A stretch of DNA of 64,000 bases from Deinococcus deserti VCD115 (GCF_000020685.1 NC_012526.1:2148001-2212000), one strand, 5' to 3'. Counted from the first letter of the stretch, positions 34,029 through 45,427 are shown. Notes: generated by a model from the letters alone, not told the origin. A program made the numbers and translations.

Positions 34029-36005
34029 ATGGCGCTTGACGTTGGCACGGTGCTTGCGGCCCGTTACGACCTGCTGGCTCTGCTCGGTGAGGGCGGCAGT
34101 GCCCGTGTGTTCCGTGCCCGCGATCAGGTGGTCGACCGCGAGGTGGCCGTCAAGGTCATGCACGAACACGTTCCGGACTCGGACCGTTCGCGGTTTCTGC
34201 GCGAGGTGCGCACGCTCGCCAAGCTCAACCATCCGGGTGTAGTGCCGGTCCTGGACCTGGGCGAGGATCCCGCCAGCGGTCGGCCATTTTTCACCATGCC
34301 GCTGATGACTGGAGGTCCCGTCACCTGCCTTGGTCCGCTGGAAGATGCTCCGGGGCCTCTGGCACGGTTTCTCACCGCCGCCGCCTTCAGCTCCCGGGCC
34401 CTGCATTTCGTGCATGGTCAGGGCATCACGCACCGCGACCTGACGCCCGGCAACGTGCTGCTGGACGGCACCGGCCTGCCCTGCATCATGGATTTCGGCC
34501 TGGTGGCCCTGTCGGAACACACCCGGCACCTGACCCGCAGTGGGGTCACTCTGGGCACCCCGGCCTACATGGCTCCGGAGCAGGCCCGTGGAATCGGGGT
34601 GGGGCCGCTGAGCGACCTGTACGCGCTTGGAGCGGTGCTGTACCGGGTGGCGTGTGGCAGCCCGCCTTTTGTGGGTGACAGTGACCAGAGCGTGCTTTAC
34701 CAGCACGTCTACGAAAAGGTACCGGACCCGCGCGACGTCAATCCGGCCGTTCCTGACGCCATTGCGCGGGTGCTGCTGGCCCTGCTGGCCAAGAAACCCG
34801 ACCAGCGCCCGGAAAATGGCGAGGCTCTGGCGCACCTGTGGGCTCTGGCCCGGCGCGACGTGTGGACCATGCACGCGCGCAGCCAGTACCGCGGCGGGCG
34901 GACCCGCACCGGAGAGCATCCCGACGGCCCGGCCCGCGCCGGACAGCTGCAGGAGGTCTGGAGTGTCCCGCTTCCGGGTGAGGTCACCTGGCCGGCCGCC
35001 GTAATGGGTGAGGCCGATCTGGTCACGGTCGGCACCCGGGGAGGGCAGCTGGTCCTGACCCACGCTTCTGGCCGGCCCTTTGCCACCTACGCCGCGCGGG
35101 ATGAGGTCACGGCTCCTCCCACCTTTCAGAGTGGGCATGTGCTGTTCGGCGCCTGGGACGGGACCTTACGCCGGGTAGAACTGCAGAGCGGTGCCGAACT
35201 GTGGCGCTATCAGGCGCGCGCAGAGCTGACCGGCGCCCCGACCCTCTGGAACGGCCGGGTGCTGGCGGCCAGCCGCGACGGGCACCTGCATGCGCTGAAT
35301 GCTCACAGCGGCGAGCTGCTGTGGGCCTACCGCGCAGACGGCCCGGTGGCCGCCAGTCCACTGGTGTGGGCCGGCGCCGCGCTGGTGTGCGATGAGAACG
35401 GCTGGCTGCACGCCCTGGATGCCCGCACCGGCGCTCCGCTGTGGAAGGTGCAGGTCGGCACTGTCCACGGCACGCCTGCGCTCCTGCCCACAGCGCCGGG
35501 GGAAGCGACCCTGGTGATCGCCACCTGGGAAGGCGAGGTTCACGCACTGGCCCTGACGGCAGCCGGGGGACGTGCGGCTCTGCGAGGCAGCGAACCCACC
35601 CTGTGGACCTACGACCTGGAAGACGAGGTCTGGGCTTCTCCCGCCCTGAGCGCGCAACCGGGAGAAGTTGGAGGCGTGGCCGTGCTGGCCGGCTGGGGCG
35701 GAACGGTTCGCGCCCTGAGACTGGTCGATGGAGAGGACCTGTGGGCCCGGACCCTGCGCGGACGGGTCACGGCCAGTCCGGTGATCAGCGCCGGACAGGT
35801 CTTCCTGGCTTCCGAGGAGGGCGAACTGACCGCGCTGGACGTACGTACGGGCGCAGTCCGCTGGGCACACCAGGAGCAGCACGGCGTGCAGGCCACGCCC
35901 CTGGCCGCGGACGGAACGCTGTACGTGGCGTTTATGAACGGAACCCTGCGTGCGTACCGGGATGTCGTTCCTGGTCATCCGGGCGAGGGTTCAACCAGTT
36001 CTTAG
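34029..36005 (+). CDS. Ser/Thr protein kinase with PQQ-type beta-propeller
   Basis: A 658-residue protein. The kinase domain (~10-285) has GEGGSARVF, the ATP-binding Lys in VAVKVMHEH, the catalytic [13 protein letters not shown] (HRD with an Asp-Leu-Thr-Pro-Gly-Asn loop), MDFGLVAL (DFG) and YMAPEQARG (APE). The C-terminal half (~325-650) is a chain of PQQ/quinoprotein repeats of the form ..L.A.D..TG...W. The same architecture is known for the D. radiodurans kinase RqkA (DR2518), linked to radiation response. Unlike many bacterial PASTA or propeller kinases there is no transmembrane helix between the halves, so it appears cytosolic. Orthology to RqkA is likely, not proven. Confidence 0.88.
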   Translation: MALDVGTVLAARYDLLALLGEGGSARVFRARDQVVDREVAVKVMHEHVPDSDRSRFLREVRTLAKLNHPGVVPVLDLGEDPASGRPFFTMPLMTGGPVTCLGPLEDAPGPLARFLTAAAFSSRALHFVHGQGITHRDLTPGNVLLDGTGLPCIMDFGLVALSEHTRHLTRSGVTLGTPAYMAPEQARGIGVGPLSDLYALGAVLYRVACGSPPFVGDSDQSVLYQHVYEKVPDPRDVNPAVPDAIARVLLALLAKKPDQRPENGEALAHLWALARRDVWTMHARSQYRGGRTRTGEHPDGPARAGQLQEVWSVPLPGEVTWPAAVMGEADLVTVGTRGGQLVLTHASGRPFATYAARDEVTAPPTFQSGHVLFGAWDGTLRRVELQSGAELWRYQARAELTGAPTLWNGRVLAASRDGHLHALNAHSGELLWAYRADGPVAASPLVWAGAALVCDENGWLHALDARTGAPLWKVQVGTVHGTPALLPTAPGEATLVIATWEGEVHALALTAAGGRAALRGSEPTLWTYDLEDEVWASPALSAQPGEVGGVAVLAGWGGTVRALRLVDGEDLWARTLRGRVTASPVISAGQVFLASEEGELTALDVRTGAVRWAHQEQHGVQATPLAADGTLYVAFMNGTLRAYRDVVPGHPGEGSTSS

Positions 36006-36015
36006 GCCGGCGCAT

Positions 36016-36021
36016 TACACT
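36016..36021 (+). promoter_or_regulatory. -10 box TACACT upstream of tatA
   Basis: TACACT 59 bases before the tatA ATG, so tatA would have a leader with GGAGGT, unlike most neighbours. Confidence 0.4.
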
Positions 36022-36079
36022 GCACAGACAGGCCGGGGCGCCACGAGAGGCCCTTGCCCGATACGGAGGTCGGGTCTAC

Positions 36080-36403
36080 ATGCCGAATATTGGTGCAGGA
36101 GAACTGATGATGATTCTGCTGGTGGCCTTGGTGGTGTTTGGACCACGCAAGCTGCCAGAACTGGGCAAGAGCCTCGGCGCAGGACTGCGGGAATTCCGGC
36201 GGAGCACCCAGGGGCTGAAAGAAGAGCTGGAAGTCAGCTTTAAGGAGCCGCCGGCGCCGGACACGCCAACTCAGACCATTCATGCCACAGTGGACCCGCG
36301 CGCAGTCACGCCGGTGGTTCCAGCACAGGCCGTGATTCCCCAGCCGGCCGGTACGGGACAGGCCACCGTACAGCCGGAACCGGCTGACACACCCACCCGC
36401 TAA
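36080..36403 (+). CDS. tatA: Twin-arginine translocase subunit TatA
   Basis: A 107-residue protein with the TatA/E layout: a short N-terminal membrane helix (GAGELMMILLVALVVFGPRK), the FGPRKLPE hinge, an amphipathic helix (LGKSLGAGLREFRRSTQGLK) and a loose Pro/Thr/Ala-rich tail. TatA forms the pore for folded Tat substrates. GGAGGT is nine bases before ATG 36080. The secreted protein at 8561 has a Tat-like signal and could be a client. tatC is not in the window. Confidence 0.9.
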   Translation: MPNIGAGELMMILLVALVVFGPRKLPELGKSLGAGLREFRRSTQGLKEELEVSFKEPPAPDTPTQTIHATVDPRAVTPVVPAQAVIPQPAGTGQATVQPEPADTPTR

Positions 36404-36471
36404 CTGCTGACCAGGACGCCGTCCCTGCACCCCTGTGCTGAAAGTGGACGGCGTCTTGCCATGTCGCCGCG

Positions 36472-36477
36472 TACACT
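36472..36477 (+). promoter_or_regulatory. -10 box TACACT, leaderless promoter of the comM leader frame
   Basis: TACACT, seven bases, then GTG 36485, which opens the 15-residue frame in front of comM. Confidence 0.5.
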
Positions 36478-36484
36478 GGCCGCC

Positions 36485-36531
36485 GTGACTCTTGCAGGAA
36501 GATGCGCGCCCACGCGGCGCCTGGAACACTG

Positions 36532-36532
<1 letters not shown>
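36485..36532 (+). CDS. 15-residue leader frame coupled to comM
   Basis: GTG 36485 sits seven bases after TACACT and encodes [15 protein letters not shown]. Its TGA (36530-36532) overlaps the comM ATG at 36532 (TGATG). comM itself lacks a close SD, so a ribosome starting on the leaderless GTG could terminate and restart at comM. The alternative is that comM starts at the in-frame ATG 36502, in which case this frame is incidental. Confidence 0.35.
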
Positions 36533-38031
<1,499 letters not shown>

Positions 38032-38035
38032 AATT

Positions 38036-38329
38036 TCAGGTTCTGCTGTCGTCGCTCGCTGCTTCGTCACCCGTGCGGCCATCGTCGGTGCGGGCTGTGC
38101 CGTCGTCGGCGCCGCTGCGGCCAGCGTCAGTCAGCAGGCCGGCACCCACCACGGCTGCAGGAGCGCCGCTGGTGATTCCGCCGACGACGGCAGGAACCAC
38201 CAGCCCGTCGTCACGTCGCCGTTCCTCGCCCTGGACTGGGGAATTCTCCAGATTGCCGCCCTCGCGCTCGATCTCTTCGACGCTCTTGCCCAGAGGTTGA
38301 TCGCCGTACCGGTTAGAGGAGTCCGTCAT
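38036..38329 (-). CDS. Small hydrophilic Deinococcus-type protein
   Basis: A 97-residue protein. A polar N-terminal half (NRYGDQPLGKSVEEIEREGG then NLENSPVQGEERRRDDG) is followed by an Ala/Gly/Val-rich stretch (LVVPAVVGGITSGAPAAVVG) and an Asp/Arg/Thr-rich tail. It looks mostly disordered. A CACACT hexamer, a one-base variant of the usual -10 box, lies six bases before ATG 38329. The frame is open upstream but that part is unlikely to be coding. No family recognised. It converges on comM. Confidence 0.55.
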   Translation of the reverse strand: MTDSSNRYGDQPLGKSVEEIEREGGNLENSPVQGEERRRDDGLVVPAVVGGITSGAPAAVVGAGLLTDAGRSGADDGTARTDDGRTGDEAASDDSRT

Positions 38330-38489
38330 GGGTGCAGTGTGCGTCTCTGCCCCTGCGCCCAGGTGAGCCCCGGGTGGGAAGCCCTTCATCACGCCGCGTA
38401 CAGGGCGGCTTGCCCAGGCAGTAAGGAATCGCTCAGTGCGGTGGCCAGCAGCGAGTGGGTATGCTGGCAGGCAGTGAGGAGTGAAACCC

Positions 38490-39638
38490 ATGACAGAACC
38501 TGCCCCTGATCGGGCCGCGGCGGCCCTCAAGACCATTGGTATGGAGGAACGGCCGGTCGCCAGCCTGGAACGCGAGGACGCACTGTTCGTGCTGACCGAA
38601 GGAACGCTTCTGTATCAGGACGGTGCGGGTACCCGGCGCGTGACCCTGCGCGACCTGACCCGGATTCACAGCGACCAGGAAGGCCTGCTGCGGGTGGAGA
38701 CACCCGCAGGCACGGCCCTGACTGCCAGTTTGCTGGGCTTCGAACCCTCGAAAGTTCAGGGCTTTTTTGCCCAGGTACGCGACGCCACGGCGCGGGTCAA
38801 GCAGCTGCCGCCCTCGCCCCTGCCTACAGCGGTACCGACCGCCAAAACGTTCGCCAGCGTTCCGGCCACGCCTGTCTCCCGCCTGACGCCGAGCAGCCCG
38901 CCCGCCGGTGCCACGGACACTTCGCCACTGCCCAGTCCAGCCAGCGACGCCGACCGCAACCCACCCCCCCGTCCCCAAGAGGCACGTCCCCAAGAGGCGC
39001 GCGCCCGGGAGGACGGCACCTCGTCTCCGGCCTTCGTCCCGGAATCCACCAGCCGGTCCACTTCCGTAATGTCCACGCCTACGGCCCCGGTGCAGCCGGT
39101 CGCGGCACCTGCTCCCGACCCATCCAGGCGCACCGAGCGGGTGGTGATCACCTCGTCCGGCTTCTCCCCGGCGACCAAGCGCGCCGAAGCCAGGCCGGAA
39201 CTGAAGACAGAACCGCGCCAGACTGAAGGCCAGCAACGGTCAGCTGTCAGTGACCCTGTTCCTGGTGACGCTCTTGCCGCTGAGCCGCTCTCCAGCCCAG
39301 CCTTCGCGGAAACCACCGTGGATTCGGCCCCCAGGTCAGCAGCCGCAACACCGACCCTGAGCGCCCAGGCCGAGGCCGTCACCGGTCTCGCCGGCCGGTT
39401 GCGCTTTCTGGGCGTAGTGCTGTTCATTGGGGCCGTGCTGCTCGCGGGCTTCCAGTTCGTGGGAGGCCAGCGCCTTGAAGGTCTGTGGACCCTGCTGGCT
39501 GGCGGAGTAGGCACCGTCACGCTCACGGTGCTGTCCGAAGCGGTGCGCCTGCTTGCCGCTATGGGTCTACACCTGGAACGAAACAGCCTGAACGATCAGT
39601 CCGTGGGTCCGGAACCCAGGCCCCTGGATGTCCGCTGA
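38490..39638 (+). CDS. Membrane protein with N-terminal PH-like domain and Pro-rich linker
   Basis: A 382-residue protein I do not recognise. The N-terminal ~95 residues look like a small beta domain ([20 protein letters not shown] then [20 protein letters not shown]), as in bacterial PH-like proteins. A Pro/Ser/Thr/Ala-rich disordered linker of ~190 residues follows. Two transmembrane helices lie near the C-terminus ([20 protein letters not shown] and [20 protein letters not shown]), so it is C-terminally anchored. ATG 38490 has GAGGAG eight bases upstream, and TATGCT at 38460 is a probable -10. Its 3' end overlaps lysK. Confidence 0.6.
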   Translation: MTEPAPDRAAAALKTIGMEERPVASLEREDALFVLTEGTLLYQDGAGTRRVTLRDLTRIHSDQEGLLRVETPAGTALTASLLGFEPSKVQGFFAQVRDATARVKQLPPSPLPTAVPTAKTFASVPATPVSRLTPSSPPAGATDTSPLPSPASDADRNPPPRPQEARPQEARAREDGTSSPAFVPESTSRSTSVMSTPTAPVQPVAAPAPDPSRRTERVVITSSGFSPATKRAEARPELKTEPRQTEGQQRSAVSDPVPGDALAAEPLSSPAFAETTVDSAPRSAAATPTLSAQAEAVTGLAGRLRFLGVVLFIGAVLLAGFQFVGGQRLEGLWTLLAGGVGTVTLTVLSEAVRLLAAMGLHLERNSLNDQSVGPEPRPLDVR

Positions 39639-40728
39639 GATGCTGGGTCCCGAAGCCCGGGCGGCGCGGGACCTGATTGTCGAAGCAGTGCGGATTCGTT
39701 CGCTGTCTGGTGAAGAGCAGCAGGTGGCCACCTTCCTGACCGGCTGGATGTCCAGCCATGGATTCAAGGCCCGCATCGATGAGGCTGGTAATGCGGTTGG
39801 TGAGCGTGGCGATGGGCCTCTGACGGTGGCGCTGCTGGGGCACATGGACACCGTCCCTGGAGACCTGCCGGTGTTTGTCGATGAGGCCGGAGTGCTGCAT
39901 GGACGCGGCAGTGTGGACGCCAAGGGCCCACTGTGTGCCTTTATGTCGGCCGTGGCGGCGCTGCCGGAAGAAGCTCTGCGCTCGGCACGCTTCGTGGTCA
40001 TCGGGGCCACCGAGGAGGAAGCGCCCAGCAGCCGCGGCGCCCGGCACATCCGCACCGTGCTGCAGCCGGATCTGGTGCTGATTGGAGAACCCAGCAGCTG
40101 GACCGGGCTGACCCTGGGGTACAAGGGACGGCTGGTTGCGCGGGTCACGGTCATCAAGGACAACTTTCACACGGCCGGCGAAGGCACCAGCGCTGCTGAT
40201 GACCTGGCTGAGGCCTGGTTCCGGGTGCGCGCGTGGGCAGCCAGCCGGATTGACGCCAGTGGAGTCTTCGACGCTGTTCAGGCAACCATCCAGGGTCTGG
40301 ACGCTTCGACCGACGGGGTCCAGCAGCATGCCCGGGCCACCCTGGGCTTCCGTCTGCCGCCGGCCCTATCACCGGCCGAGGCCGAGACCGAAATTCTGAG
40401 CCTGCTGGGTGACCTGCCTGGGCTGAGCGTGGTATTTACCGGCCACGAGATTGCCGTGCGCTATCCCAAGGACAATGTGCTGACCCGCGCCATGCGTGTG
40501 GCCATTCGCAGTCAGGGCGGCACACCGGTCTTCAAGGTCAAGACCGGAACCAGTGACATGAACGTAGTGGCTGAGCACTGGCCGGTCCCGACCCTGGCGT
40601 ATGGCCCAGGGGACAGCGGCCTGGACCACACCCCGGAGGAGCGGCTTGACCTGCAGGAGTACGGCCGCTCGGTGGCGGTACTGACCGACGCGCTGACCCG
40701 GCTTGCCCTGAGTGCCCCAGGGAACTGA
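39628..40728 (+). CDS. lysK: LysW-lysine/ornithine hydrolase (M20 family)
   Basis: Releases lysine (or ornithine) from the carrier LysW at the end of the alpha-aminoadipate pathway known from Thermus and Deinococcus. M20 metallopeptidase features: GHMDTVPG near residue 72 (first metal His and Asp), [14 protein letters not shown] near 92 (bridging Asp), [14 protein letters not shown] near 126 (catalytic Glu pair), [17 protein letters not shown] near 152 and [10 protein letters not shown] near 305 with [13 protein letters not shown] near 330. Length 366 aa is in the LysK/ArgE-like range. The start overlaps the preceding gene. An ATG at 39640 is an alternative. Confidence 0.87.
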   Translation: MSAEMLGPEARAARDLIVEAVRIRSLSGEEQQVATFLTGWMSSHGFKARIDEAGNAVGERGDGPLTVALLGHMDTVPGDLPVFVDEAGVLHGRGSVDAKGPLCAFMSAVAALPEEALRSARFVVIGATEEEAPSSRGARHIRTVLQPDLVLIGEPSSWTGLTLGYKGRLVARVTVIKDNFHTAGEGTSAADDLAEAWFRVRAWAASRIDASGVFDAVQATIQGLDASTDGVQQHARATLGFRLPPALSPAEAETEILSLLGDLPGLSVVFTGHEIAVRYPKDNVLTRAMRVAIRSQGGTPVFKVKTGTSDMNVVAEHWPVPTLAYGPGDSGLDHTPEERLDLQEYGRSVAVLTDALTRLALSAPGN

Positions 40729-40731
40729 AGC

Positions 40732-42480
40732 ATGGATCCAGTAACCATTCTGCTGCTTTTGTTTGTTGTGGCTCTGGTCCTGTTTGCCACCGAATTGCTG
40801 CCGATTGACGTCACGGCGCTGGGCCTGCTTTCGTCACTGCTGCTGCTTGGTCTGATCGAGCCCAAGGCAGCTTTTGCTGGGTTCGGCAGTGAAACGGTCC
40901 TGACCCTGGCCTCGCTGTTCATTCTGACGCGGGTGCTGCTACGCGCAGGCGTAATCGAGTGGGTCGGAACAGCGATTGCCATGCGCTCCAAAAATCCGAC
41001 CGCCACCCTGAGGACCATGCTGAGTGCGGTTGCAGGTGTCAGCGCCTTTACCAGCAACACAGCCACGACCGCTGTCTTTCTGCCGGTGGTGGCAGGTGTT
41101 TCACGGCGGGCGGGCATTGCCACCAGCCGGGCGTTGATGCCCCTGGCCTTTTCCAGCATCCTGGGCGGCACCATCACGGTGATCGGAACCAGCACGAACC
41201 TGGTGGTATCGGGCGCCCTGCCGGCCATCGGGGAGAGGTCCCTGGGCTTTTTTGAACTGGCCTGGGTCGGCCTGCCTGTTGCCCTGGTGGGCCTGCTCTA
41301 TCTGTTTTTTGTGGCTCCGCGCCTGCTTCCCGCGCGCGACGCCCACCTTGAGGAGTCGCTGCGGGAATATCTCGCAGATCTGACCGTGGCGCCCGGCAGT
41401 GCGCTGTCTGGCCAGACCCTGCGTGAGTCGGGGCTGGGACGCGATCACGGTCTCACAGTAGTCGCCGTGCGCCGCGGCGACGAGACCGTGTATGCCCCCC
41501 GCCCCGACTTTGAAGTTCAGGAAGGAGATACCCTCGCCGTCGAGGGCGCGACCGAGCGCATTCTGGCCGGCAAAAACACCCTGGGGATTGTCAGCCGCAG
41601 TGAAGAAAAGCTGCAGGCCCTGACGGGTGAGAGTGGCGAGGTTCGTCTGGTCGAGGCCGTGGTCATGCCCGGTTCACCTCTGCTGGGGCGCACGCTGCGC
41701 GAGTCGCGCTTTCGCGAACGCTACGGCCTGTCCGTGCTGGCCCTGCACCGGCGTGACAAGAATTTCGAGCGGCTGGGCCGCCTGCGCATCCGGGTCGGCG
41801 ACGTGATGCTGATTCAGGGGCAGGCCGAGCGGGTCAATGCCCTGGGTGACCATCTGGTTGTCCTGGGCGATCTGACAGAGCGCCAGAGTAATTCCAGGCG
41901 CGCTCCTGCCGCCATGCTGCTCTTTGGATCCGCAGTGCTGCTGGGTGGTCTGGGTGTGGTCCCGCTGTCCGTAGCGGTGGTGGTGGCCGTGGCCCTGAGT
42001 CTGATGTTGCGGCTGATTTCTCCGGAAGAGGCCTACGGGGCAGTGGAATGGCCGATCATCGTGCTGGTCGCCTGCATGCTGGCCTTTGGCTCGGCCTTCG
42101 AGGCCACCGGCGCAGCCAAAGTCCTGACCGGAGCAATGTCGGGAATCCTGGAGCCACTGGGACCCTACGGCCTGCTGGCGGCACTGTTCGCCGTGACTGT
42201 CGCACTGACCCAGCCGATGAGCAATCAGGCTGCGGCTCTGGTGATGCTCCCGCTTGCCATCGGTACGGCCAAAACGCTGGGCTACGATCCCAGGCCGTTT
42301 ATCATCGGTATTACGGTGGCAGCCAGCAACTCGTTTATTACACCGCTGGAACCGTCCTGCATGCTGGTTTACGGTCCGGGACGGTACACCTTCATGGACT
42401 TTGTAAAGGTCGGCTCCGGACTCACCGTGGTGACCTTTGTGGTGGCCATGCTGGTCATTCCCCGCGTCTGGCCGTTCTGA
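40732..42480 (+). CDS. SLC13-type transporter with two RCK_C (TrkA-C) domains
   Basis: A 582-residue membrane protein of the divalent anion:sodium symporter / ArsB-NhaD superfamily. An N-terminal membrane half (~1-195) contains TSNTATTAVFLPVV and the SILGGTITVIGTSTNLVVSG signature. Two RCK_C domains follow in the middle (~210-285 and ~300-385; EGDTLAVEGATERI and VGDVMLIQGQAERV are matching ends). The C-terminal membrane half (~395-580) has MSNQAAALVMLPLA and ITVAASNSFITPLEPSCML. Substrate could be sulfate, phosphate or dicarboxylates. Starts three bases after lysK, likely co-transcribed. Confidence 0.85.
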   Translation: MDPVTILLLLFVVALVLFATELLPIDVTALGLLSSLLLLGLIEPKAAFAGFGSETVLTLASLFILTRVLLRAGVIEWVGTAIAMRSKNPTATLRTMLSAVAGVSAFTSNTATTAVFLPVVAGVSRRAGIATSRALMPLAFSSILGGTITVIGTSTNLVVSGALPAIGERSLGFFELAWVGLPVALVGLLYLFFVAPRLLPARDAHLEESLREYLADLTVAPGSALSGQTLRESGLGRDHGLTVVAVRRGDETVYAPRPDFEVQEGDTLAVEGATERILAGKNTLGIVSRSEEKLQALTGESGEVRLVEAVVMPGSPLLGRTLRESRFRERYGLSVLALHRRDKNFERLGRLRIRVGDVMLIQGQAERVNALGDHLVVLGDLTERQSNSRRAPAAMLLFGSAVLLGGLGVVPLSVAVVVAVALSLMLRLISPEEAYGAVEWPIIVLVACMLAFGSAFEATGAAKVLTGAMSGILEPLGPYGLLAALFAVTVALTQPMSNQAAALVMLPLAIGTAKTLGYDPRPFIIGITVAASNSFITPLEPSCMLVYGPGRYTFMDFVKVGSGLTVVTFVVAMLVIPRVWPF

Positions 42481-42506
42481 CCTGACCCACCGAAGCCTGA
42501 ATATCC

Positions 42507-42546
42507 GGAGCGGGAGGTGCCCAGCATGCCAGGGGCCTCCCGCTCC
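42507..42546. terminator. Hairpin after the SLC13 gene
   Basis: An 11-bp perfect stem GGAGCGGGAGG / CCTCCCGCTCC around an 18-base loop, without a T-run. Lies between convergent genes; 42547-42761 holds nothing else I can support. Confidence 0.5.
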
Positions 42547-42761
42547 TGCTGGAGGGGTCGGGTGGAAACGTAGCCCAGACCAGCCACTGGCACAGATTCC
42601 GGTCCTTATGGACAGGATCTGACCCTAGACACAGCTCTGAAAGGGCACCTGCCGGACCTCATTCCAGCCAGCGCAAGGTAAAGCCACCAGCCTGAACCGA
42701 CGACAGAGCCACCGAGAAGAGAGTCTCCTCGGCGGCGTGCTCTCACAACTGCCCTGGAGCC

Positions 42762-42923
42762 TCAGATGAACAAGGGAGCATCGGGGTCATCTGGCAGGGG
42801 ACGGTCCTTGCGGGCCATCAGGGCGGCGGTGGTCCCGATGCCTAGCAGCGCCCCGACCGCGAGGACGACCATTATCCAGGTCATCATCACCTGCGAGCGA
42901 TCTGATGTACGACGTGAAGCCAT
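42762..42923 (-). CDS. 53-residue single-pass membrane protein
   Basis: A small gene on the minus strand encoding MASRRTSDRSQVMM, a hydrophobic helix TWIMVVLAVGALLGIGTTAA, then LMARKDRPLPDDPDAPLFI and stop. A positively charged N-terminus, one membrane span and an acidic C-terminal tail point to a small inner-membrane protein. TATGCT lies exactly six bases before ATG 42923, matching the leaderless pattern of verified-looking genes around it. That is the main reason to believe it. No family recognised. Confidence 0.65.
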   Translation of the reverse strand: MASRRTSDRSQVMMTWIMVVLAVGALLGIGTTAALMARKDRPLPDDPDAPLFI

Positions 42924-42929
42924 ACCCGC

Positions 42930-42935
42930 AGCATA
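42930..42935 (-). promoter_or_regulatory. -10 box TATGCT, leaderless promoter of the 53-residue gene
   Basis: Minus-strand TATGCT, six bases (GCGGGT), then ATG 42923. Confidence 0.6.
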
Positions 42936-42969
42936 ACAGCCTCCCCCACCACCCTTCCTTAAAAGGTAT

Positions 42970-44274
42970 TTATCCGCCTGCCGGTGCCTTCACGGCCGCA
43001 GCCCCCGGCTCCGCGAACGTGCGGGGCAGGCGGGTCCACAGCGCCGCCAAAGCCAGCAGGCCAAGGGCGGCCAGGGCCACGAGGCCCCAGCGTGGTCCCA
43101 GGATGAATTCGCGGCTGATCAGGGTGCTGGACAGCAGGGCGCCAGGAGGACCCATTCCAACCAGCACAAAGGAATACAAGCTCATGACCCGTCCACGCAG
43201 ATGGTCAGGAATAGTGAGCTGCACGCTGCTGTTGGCGCTGACCAGCAGGCTGAGCATGCCGAAGCCACACATGGCCAGCACCGGGGCTGCCAGCAAAGCT
43301 GTAGGGGTGACAGCCAGCAGCACCGCACTCAGGATCAGGATTACGGCGCCCACCCGCAGGTTGCGCAGAGGGTTGGGCTTGCTGGCCTGCCACAGAGCTC
43401 CGGCCATCGCTCCGATGCCAAAAGCGGCCGACAGCAACCCAAAAGTTCCCTCGCGTGCCGAAAAAACGACCCGGGCGTAGTACGGAATGATGACGTTGAA
43501 GTTAACGATACTCAGGCTCAGGGCGCCCACCAGCAGCATCACATTGCGTACAGCAGGTGTGTGACGGACATACTGCAGGCCCTCGCGCACATCTTCGAGC
43601 ATGCTGCCGTGCGGCGCAGGTTCACGTGCCGGGAAGGGCAACGTGGCGATGACATACAGCACCACGAAAAAGGACCCGACATTCAGGTAGAACGGCAGGG
43701 CCAGCCGGGCAACATTGTCGCTGTCGCCAGCAGCCAGCAGGCCCACCCCCAGGGCGGCCACCACCCCGAACAGTGCCTGCCCCAGCGTACGGCTGACATT
43801 AAATGACAGGCTGTTGAGCGCAACAGCATTCGGAACATCGTGGCGCGGAATAAAGTCCACCACCATGCTCTGACGGGCCGGCATGTCAAAGGCGTTGGCT
43901 GTGCCCGCCACCAGTGCCAGCAGCATGACCAGCGGCAGCGTGACAATCCCAAGATGTGTGGTGACAGCCAGCACGGTGGCTGTACTGAGCAGCGTCAGCT
44001 GCGTAACCAGCAGAACACGCCGGCGGGGAACGCGGTCGATGACGGCTCCGGCGAACAGCGACAGAAGCAGGCTGGGCAGAAACTGGGCCACCGTCACCCA
44101 GCCCAGCGCCGCACTGCTCTGACCTGAGAGTTCAAGCACCAGGTACTGCTGGGCCGTGGTCTGCATCCAGGACCCGATCAGGGAAAGAAGTTGTGAATAC
44201 CAGTACCGGCGGTAATGAGGGTGACGTAGCGCACTGAAGGTCCGGGTACGCCACGCCTCGGCACGCGAAAGCAT
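42970..44274 (-). CDS. MFS transporter, EntS-like (MFS_3)
   Basis: A 434-residue twelve-helix major facilitator. The N-terminal FSALRHPHYRRYWYSQLLSL with GSWMQTTAQQYLVLELSG is typical of the EntS/YfiS group. AGAVIDRVPRRRVLLVTQL near 77 is the loop 2-3 motif (GxxxDRxxRR), and FDMPARQSMVVDFIP near 130 and NSLSFNVSRTLG near 155 are conserved. This group includes siderophore and drug exporters. Substrate unknown. ATG 44274 follows TATTCT by six bases. Confidence 0.85.
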   Translation of the reverse strand: MLSRAEAWRTRTFSALRHPHYRRYWYSQLLSLIGSWMQTTAQQYLVLELSGQSSAALGWVTVAQFLPSLLLSLFAGAVIDRVPRRRVLLVTQLTLLSTATVLAVTTHLGIVTLPLVMLLALVAGTANAFDMPARQSMVVDFIPRHDVPNAVALNSLSFNVSRTLGQALFGVVAALGVGLLAAGDSDNVARLALPFYLNVGSFFVVLYVIATLPFPAREPAPHGSMLEDVREGLQYVRHTPAVRNVMLLVGALSLSIVNFNVIIPYYARVVFSAREGTFGLLSAAFGIGAMAGALWQASKPNPLRNLRVGAVILILSAVLLAVTPTALLAAPVLAMCGFGMLSLLVSANSSVQLTIPDHLRGRVMSLYSFVLVGMGPPGALLSSTLISREFILGPRWGLVALAALGLLALAALWTRLPRTFAEPGAAAVKAPAGG

Positions 44275-44280
44275 CCGTAC

Positions 44281-44286
44281 AGAATA
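44281..44286 (-). promoter_or_regulatory. -10 box TATTCT, leaderless promoter of the MFS gene
   Basis: Minus-strand TATTCT, six bases (GTACGG), then ATG 44274. Confidence 0.65.
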
Positions 44287-44437
44287 GGGTCCAGCGCTCT
44301 GACGGGAGCCGCACAGCAGATCTCATGAAGTCAGGGGGGTAGGCAACGACTGAGTGCACATGTTACGGTGCGCGAGTCTCGTTACATTTATGCGATTTTT
44401 GGTCTGCACTCATCTCGCCCCCTGTGAGTCCCTACGA

Positions 44438-45427
44438 ATGCCTGCATCTGCTTTTCCCGCATTGCGTTCCTTTCTGCTGACCTGCGCCCTGAGTGCCGGA
44501 TGGGCCGCCGCCCAAGGCGAAACCAGTGGGACCAGCCAGTCAACTGGTACACCTGCTGGCGCTGCGGCGGTTTTCTCGCCTTCAGTGCCGCATACCGTCG
44601 TTGTTCAGGCGGGTGACACCGCCTATACCCTCGCCCGGCGCGCTGGGATCCCGGTGGAAGCGCTGCTGAGCCTCAACGGCCTCAGTTCGCCCGACCTGCG
44701 TGTCGGGCAGGTGCTGCGCGTCCGTGAATTGCTGGTCACCCACACGGTGCAACCGGGTGAGACGCTCTACGGTCTCTCACGCGTGTATGGAGTGAGTGTC
44801 GATGTTCTGTTACGCCTCAATACCCTGGCGCCTGACGCAAAGATTGCAGTGGGTCAGGTGCTGACGCTCCCAGCACAGGCAGCAATAGCACCAACCGTAT
44901 CCACAGCCCCGGCGCGGCCCGCCAGTGTCGCTCAGGTGGCACCGACTCCGGCAGCAGGAATTCAAGCTCCAGCATCGGCATCCGGGGTCGCCAGCGCCCC
45001 TTCCGCGCCTCTTGGCAGTGGGGTACCCGGTGACTGGCGAAGCACCGCAATGGCGCTTTTGGGTACACCCTACGTGCTGGGCGGCAGCAGTCTTTCTGGG
45101 CTGGACTGCAGCGGCTTTGTGCTTCAGGTGTTCACGCCGCTGGGAGTGAAGTTGCCGCGCGTCAGTGCTGATCAGGCCACAGCTGGCATTCCGGTCGAGG
45201 TCTCTGAGTTGCAGCCCGGCGATCTGGTCTTTTTCGATACCGCAGGAAGTGGGCGCGTGAGCCACGTAGGCATCTACCTGGGCGAGGATCAGTTTGTCAA
45301 CGCCAACAGTTACAAGGGTCAGGTCACGGTAGACCGGCTGCTGTCTGACCGGTACTGGGCCCCACGCTATCTGGGAGCGCGCCGGGTTATCGGCAGCGTC
45401 ATGGCACAGCAGCCCAGCAACCGCTGA
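44438..45427 (+). CDS. Secreted LysM - NlpC/P60 peptidoglycan hydrolase
   Basis: A 329-residue cell-wall enzyme that would cleave peptide stems. Signal peptide MPASAFPALRSFLLTCALSA, then two LysM domains (HTVVVQAGDTAYTLARRAGI near 55; HTVQPGETLYGLSRVYGVSV near 102). An Ala/Pro linker leads to an NlpC/P60 domain (~215-325) with catalytic Cys in LSGLDCSGFVLQVF near 227, His in GRVSHVGIYLG near 276 and polar third residue in FVNANSY. ATG 44438 gives a good signal peptide. ATG 44390 in frame would add 16 residues. TACATT at 44383 is a possible -10. Confidence 0.88.
   Translation: MPASAFPALRSFLLTCALSAGWAAAQGETSGTSQSTGTPAGAAAVFSPSVPHTVVVQAGDTAYTLARRAGIPVEALLSLNGLSSPDLRVGQVLRVRELLVTHTVQPGETLYGLSRVYGVSVDVLLRLNTLAPDAKIAVGQVLTLPAQAAIAPTVSTAPARPASVAQVAPTPAAGIQAPASASGVASAPSAPLGSGVPGDWRSTAMALLGTPYVLGGSSLSGLDCSGFVLQVFTPLGVKLPRVSADQATAGIPVEVSELQPGDLVFFDTAGSGRVSHVGIYLGEDQFVNANSYKGQVTVDRLLSDRYWAPRYLGARRVIGSVMAQQPSNR

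Noticed and set aside
32441..35138. Long minus-strand frames opposite the DUF885 and kinase genes.
   Set aside because: Shadow frames in GC-rich coding DNA. They lack start signals and recognisable sequence.
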